The notes beneath the pieces are model-generated. The model was given only the letters and a program-made list of their open reading frames with translations, was not told the origin of the DNA and made no database searches. This document shows, piece after piece, positions 31,816 to 33,844 of a DNA stretch of 33,844 nt. The position numbers and the translations under genes are program-made. The stretch lies in contig NVRM01000019.1 in assembly GCA_002400885.1 (NCBI GenBank), positions 1-33,844 of the forward strand, given 5' to 3'. Each line of letters opens with the position of its first letter. The stretch's first letter is position 1. The DNA is from Flavobacteriaceae bacterium. Its GTDB lineage: Bacteria; Bacteroidota; Bacteroidia; Flavobacteriales; Flavobacteriaceae.

Positions 31816-32931
31816 TTATTTAATTTCTTTAAATTGAATTCCTAAAGCTTCTTGTATTTCTTTAATCTTTTCAACTTCATTTGGAATGATAAACGCGATA
31901 GAAACACCTGTTTTCCCTGCTCTTGCAGTTCTTCCACTACGGTGCGTATAGTATTCCATTTTTTCTGGTAACTGGTGATGTAATACAAAACCTAAATTCT
32001 GAACATCTATTCCACGTGCCGAAACATCCGTAGAAATCATTACCTGAATGGTTTGATTTTTAAAAGCACGCATTACTTTATCGCGTTCCTTTTGTTGCAT
32101 ATCGCCTTCTAAGGCACCTACAGAAAACCCGTCTTCAAGCAGTTGTTCGCATAAATTTCTAGTTCCAGCTTTGGTTCTACAAAAGATAATTCCACGAGCA
32201 TCATCTGCTCCTTCTAAGAAACCTACAATATCATTGTATTTTTCCTTAATCGTAGTTTTAATATATCTATGGGTAATGTTTTCGTTAACCGCTCTGTTTT
32301 TGGTGATTTCCACACGTTCAGCATCAGAAGTCATGTATTTTTTAATAATACCTCTAATTTCTTCTGGCATTGTTGCAGAAAACAACCATGTTTTACTTGT
32401 TTTAGCACAGTAACGTAACACTGTATTAATATCCTGCTTAAATCCCATACTTAACATTTCGTCTGCCTCGTCTAAAACAACAGTATTTACCTGTTTTAGA
32501 TTGATGCTTCCGCGTTCAATTAAGTCAATTAAACGTCCTGGAGTCGCCACAACAACATGTGTAGTACGGCTTAAATTTGACATTTGCTTGTCTATCTTTT
32601 CTCCTCCATATACCGCTTCAATAAAGATTTTATCTTCGGTATATTTCGTATAACGGAACAATTGTTTCTTGATTTGCTGCACCAATTCTCGTGTTGGAGA
32701 CAACACTAAAGTTTGGATAGCTCCTAATTCTGGATTTATATGATGTAATATTGGCAATCCAAAAGCAGCAGTTTTCCCTGTTCCTGTTTGGGCTAAACCA
32801 ATAAAATCGGTTGGTTTTTTTAATAAGATTGGAATGGTGAGTTCCTGAATTTCAGTAGGTGATTTAATGTTCAGCTCTTTTAAAGCTTCCATATATTTTT
32901 TATCTACCCCTAATTCTAAAAATGTTGACAT
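31816..32931 (-). CDS. DEAD-box RNA helicase, core-only
   Basis: 371 residues with all DEAD-box motifs: Q motif PTEIQ, Walker A AQTGTGKT (about 47-54), PTRELV, TPGRL, DEAD (about 154-157), SAT (about 185-187), TDVSARGID and HRSGRTARAG. It ends soon after the second RecA domain, without the basic or RNA-binding tails of DeaD, RhlE or DbpA. It unwinds short RNA duplexes in ribosome assembly or mRNA turnover; the specific substrate is unknown. Consensus promoter upstream; DUF1456 follows after one base. Confidence 0.93.
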   Translation of the reverse strand: MSTFLELGVDKKYMEALKELNIKSPTEIQELTIPILLKKPTDFIGLAQTGTGKTAAFGLPILHHINPELGAIQTLVLSPTRELVQQIKKQLFRYTKYTEDKIFIEAVYGGEKIDKQMSNLSRTTHVVVATPGRLIDLIERGSINLKQVNTVVLDEADEMLSMGFKQDINTVLRYCAKTSKTWLFSATMPEEIRGIIKKYMTSDAERVEITKNRAVNENITHRYIKTTIKEKYNDIVGFLEGADDARGIIFCRTKAGTRNLCEQLLEDGFSVGALEGDMQQKERDKVMRAFKNQTIQVMISTDVSARGIDVQNLGFVLHHQLPEKMEYYTHRSGRTARAGKTGVSIAFIIPNEVEKIKEIQEALGIQFKEIK

Positions 32932-32950
32932 GATATTATTTTAATGGCTA

Positions 32951-32983
32951 CAAAGATACGGTTAATCCTCTTTATTTCACCAA
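32951..32983 (-). promoter_or_regulatory. Promoter of the DEAD-box helicase/DUF1456 operon
   Basis: On the minus strand TTG (32983-32981), a 22-bp spacer and TATCTTTG (32958-32951), a full consensus match 20 bp before the ATG. Confidence 0.75.
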
Positions 32984-33110
32984 TTTTAAAACGTAGTTTT
33001 ATCAGCCTGTATTTTAGCCTCCTCTTTTAGGTCGATTTCTCGGTAATTTAAACCTTGTTTATTTTTACTATCTTAAACTATAAATGGGACAATCATTCTA
33101 AAACAAAGAC

Positions 33111-33118
33111 TATTTTTG
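33111..33118 (+). promoter_or_regulatory. Promoter -7 element for the glycosyltransferase-like gene
   Basis: TATTTTTG, 29 bp before the ATG at 33147; no clear TTG -33 element. Confidence 0.5.
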
Positions 33119-33146
33119 CCCTAAATAATCCAATGAACAGTATCCC

Positions 33147-33844
33147 ATGAATGTAAAACAACTTCTTATCATAGGCTTAGTATGGCCTGAACCAACTTCT
33201 ACAGCAGCAGGAATTAGAATGTGTCAATTGATGGATTTTTTCACCCTCCAAGGATATCAGATTACTGTGGCTTCTGCGGCTGGAACAAGCGATAACTCCT
33301 TAGATTTAGAAGGCATCAATATCACACAAAAAAAAATAATTCTAAACGACCCTTCTTTTGACGATTTTATTACAACATTGAAACCGAGTGTTGTCATATT
33401 TGACCGTTTTTTAATAGAAGAACAATACGGATGGCGGGTTGCAGAGCACTGCCCTACCGCCTTACGGATTTTGGACACCGAAGATTTACATTTTTTAAGA
33501 AACGCACGTCACAAGGCATTAAAAAAAGGAATTACATGCAATGATGACCTCTTATTTACCGACGATGCAAAACGGGAGATTGCAAGTATTTATAGGTGTG
33601 ATCTAAGCTTAATTATTTCTACTGTTGAAATGGACCTGCTTAAAAACACGTTTAATATAGACGAATCCCTATTGTTTTACTTGCCATTTCTATCACCTAA
33701 ACTACCAACGGACATCTTTTCTAGCTACCCGAAATTTAATGAACGTATAGACTTTATGACCATCGGTAATTTTAGACATGCCCCGAACTGGCAGTCTATT
33801 TTATACTTAAAACAAGAAATTTGGCCCTTGATTCGCAAAAAACT
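33147..33844 (+). CDS. Glycosyltransferase-like protein, 5' part
   Basis: Absent from the ORF track because it runs off the window without a stop. The frame from ATG 33147 is open for 232 codons. It begins MNVKQLLIIGLVWPEPTST with AAGIRMCQLMDFF, the first strand, glycine-rich turn and helix of a GT-B fold glycosyltransferase. Later segments (VVIFDRFLIEEQYGWRVAEHC, LRILDTEDLHFLR, SLIISTVEMDLL, and MTIGNFRHAPNWQSI at the start of the second domain) resemble family 4-like enzymes of Bacteroidota. The catalytic C-terminal domain lies outside, so donor and acceptor cannot be guessed. Its reverse-strand ORF (33257-33478) is a shadow. Confidence 0.78.
   Translation, partial: MNVKQLLIIGLVWPEPTSTAAGIRMCQLMDFFTLQGYQITVASAAGTSDNSLDLEGINITQKKIILNDPSFDDFITTLKPSVVIFDRFLIEEQYGWRVAEHCPTALRILDTEDLHFLRNARHKALKKGITCNDDLLFTDDAKREIASIYRCDLSLIISTVEMDLLKNTFNIDESLLFYLPFLSPKLPTDIFSSYPKFNERIDFMTIGNFRHAPNWQSILYLKQEIWPLIRKK

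Noticed and set aside
1-33844. CRISPR arrays, insertion sequences, prophage or integrative elements
   Set aside because: No short direct-repeat array with unique spacers, no transposase, integrase or phage gene, and no attachment-site duplication at the tRNA genes was seen.

Overview
The window is AT-rich chromosomal DNA from a member of the Bacteroidota, most likely a (probably marine) Flavobacteriaceae. The support is: a type IX secretion 'type B' sorting domain, TSP3-tailed FKBP lipoproteins, DUF4252 proteins, a Bacteroidota-style ECF sigma/anti-sigma pair, near absence of Shine-Dalgarno sequences, and many upstream elements matching the Bacteroidota housekeeping promoter (TTG-N19..23-TAnnTTTG). 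It reads as core chromosome; I see no transposase, integrase, prophage, CRISPR array or plasmid gene.

Layout. 1-1683: 3' end of a large secreted repeat protein (five near-identical 76-residue modules, one diverged module and a T9SS sorting domain). 1737-4175 (-): secreted M1 aminopeptidase. 4296-6308 (-): four-gene stress-type module of ECF sigma factor, one-pass membrane putative anti-sigma protein, exported DUF4252 protein and DUF4252 lipoprotein. It is divergent from an S41 protease lipoprotein (6443-7912), with an 8-bp inverted TTGTAACA pair between them. 7982-9581: an Asp-box (Ycf48-like) lipoprotein and an unknown lipoprotein. 9643-12192: pepT and lysA. 12559-15352 (-): dnaB followed by an overlapping GATase-like membrane protein. 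15759-16613 (-): FKBP/TSP3 lipoprotein. 16758-18303: Hsp15-like S4 protein and a CarboxypepD_reg-like protein. 18364-19741 (-): double-GNAT protein coupled to an NTF2-like lipoprotein. 20224-21226: phosphoribosyltransferase and aroK, converging with a 35-bp coding overlap. 21417-21616: tRNA-Lys(UUU) and tRNA-Leu(GAG). 22166-23489: OsmC divergent from a Crp/Fnr regulator. 23711-24175: SpoIIAA-like small protein. 24170-28730 (-): hutH-hutU-hutG histidine degradation operon, divergent from a LysR regulator (28808-29686). 29807-32931 (-): DEAD-box RNA helicase, DUF1456 protein and RadD-like helicase. 33147-end: 5' part of a glycosyltransferase.

Functional links. The hut genes convert histidine to urocanate, imidazolonepropionate and, after a missing HutI step, glutamate plus formamide; the LysR gene shares a fully overlapping promoter region with them. 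The sigma/DUF4252 operon looks like an envelope-signalling unit of unknown stimulus and is the best candidate here for a poorly described system. Several ORF-track starts are TTG codons that lie at or upstream of promoter elements; I moved those genes to the downstream ATG (aminopeptidase, DUF4252-1, pepT, NTF2-like lipoprotein, GNAT, phosphoribosyltransferase).
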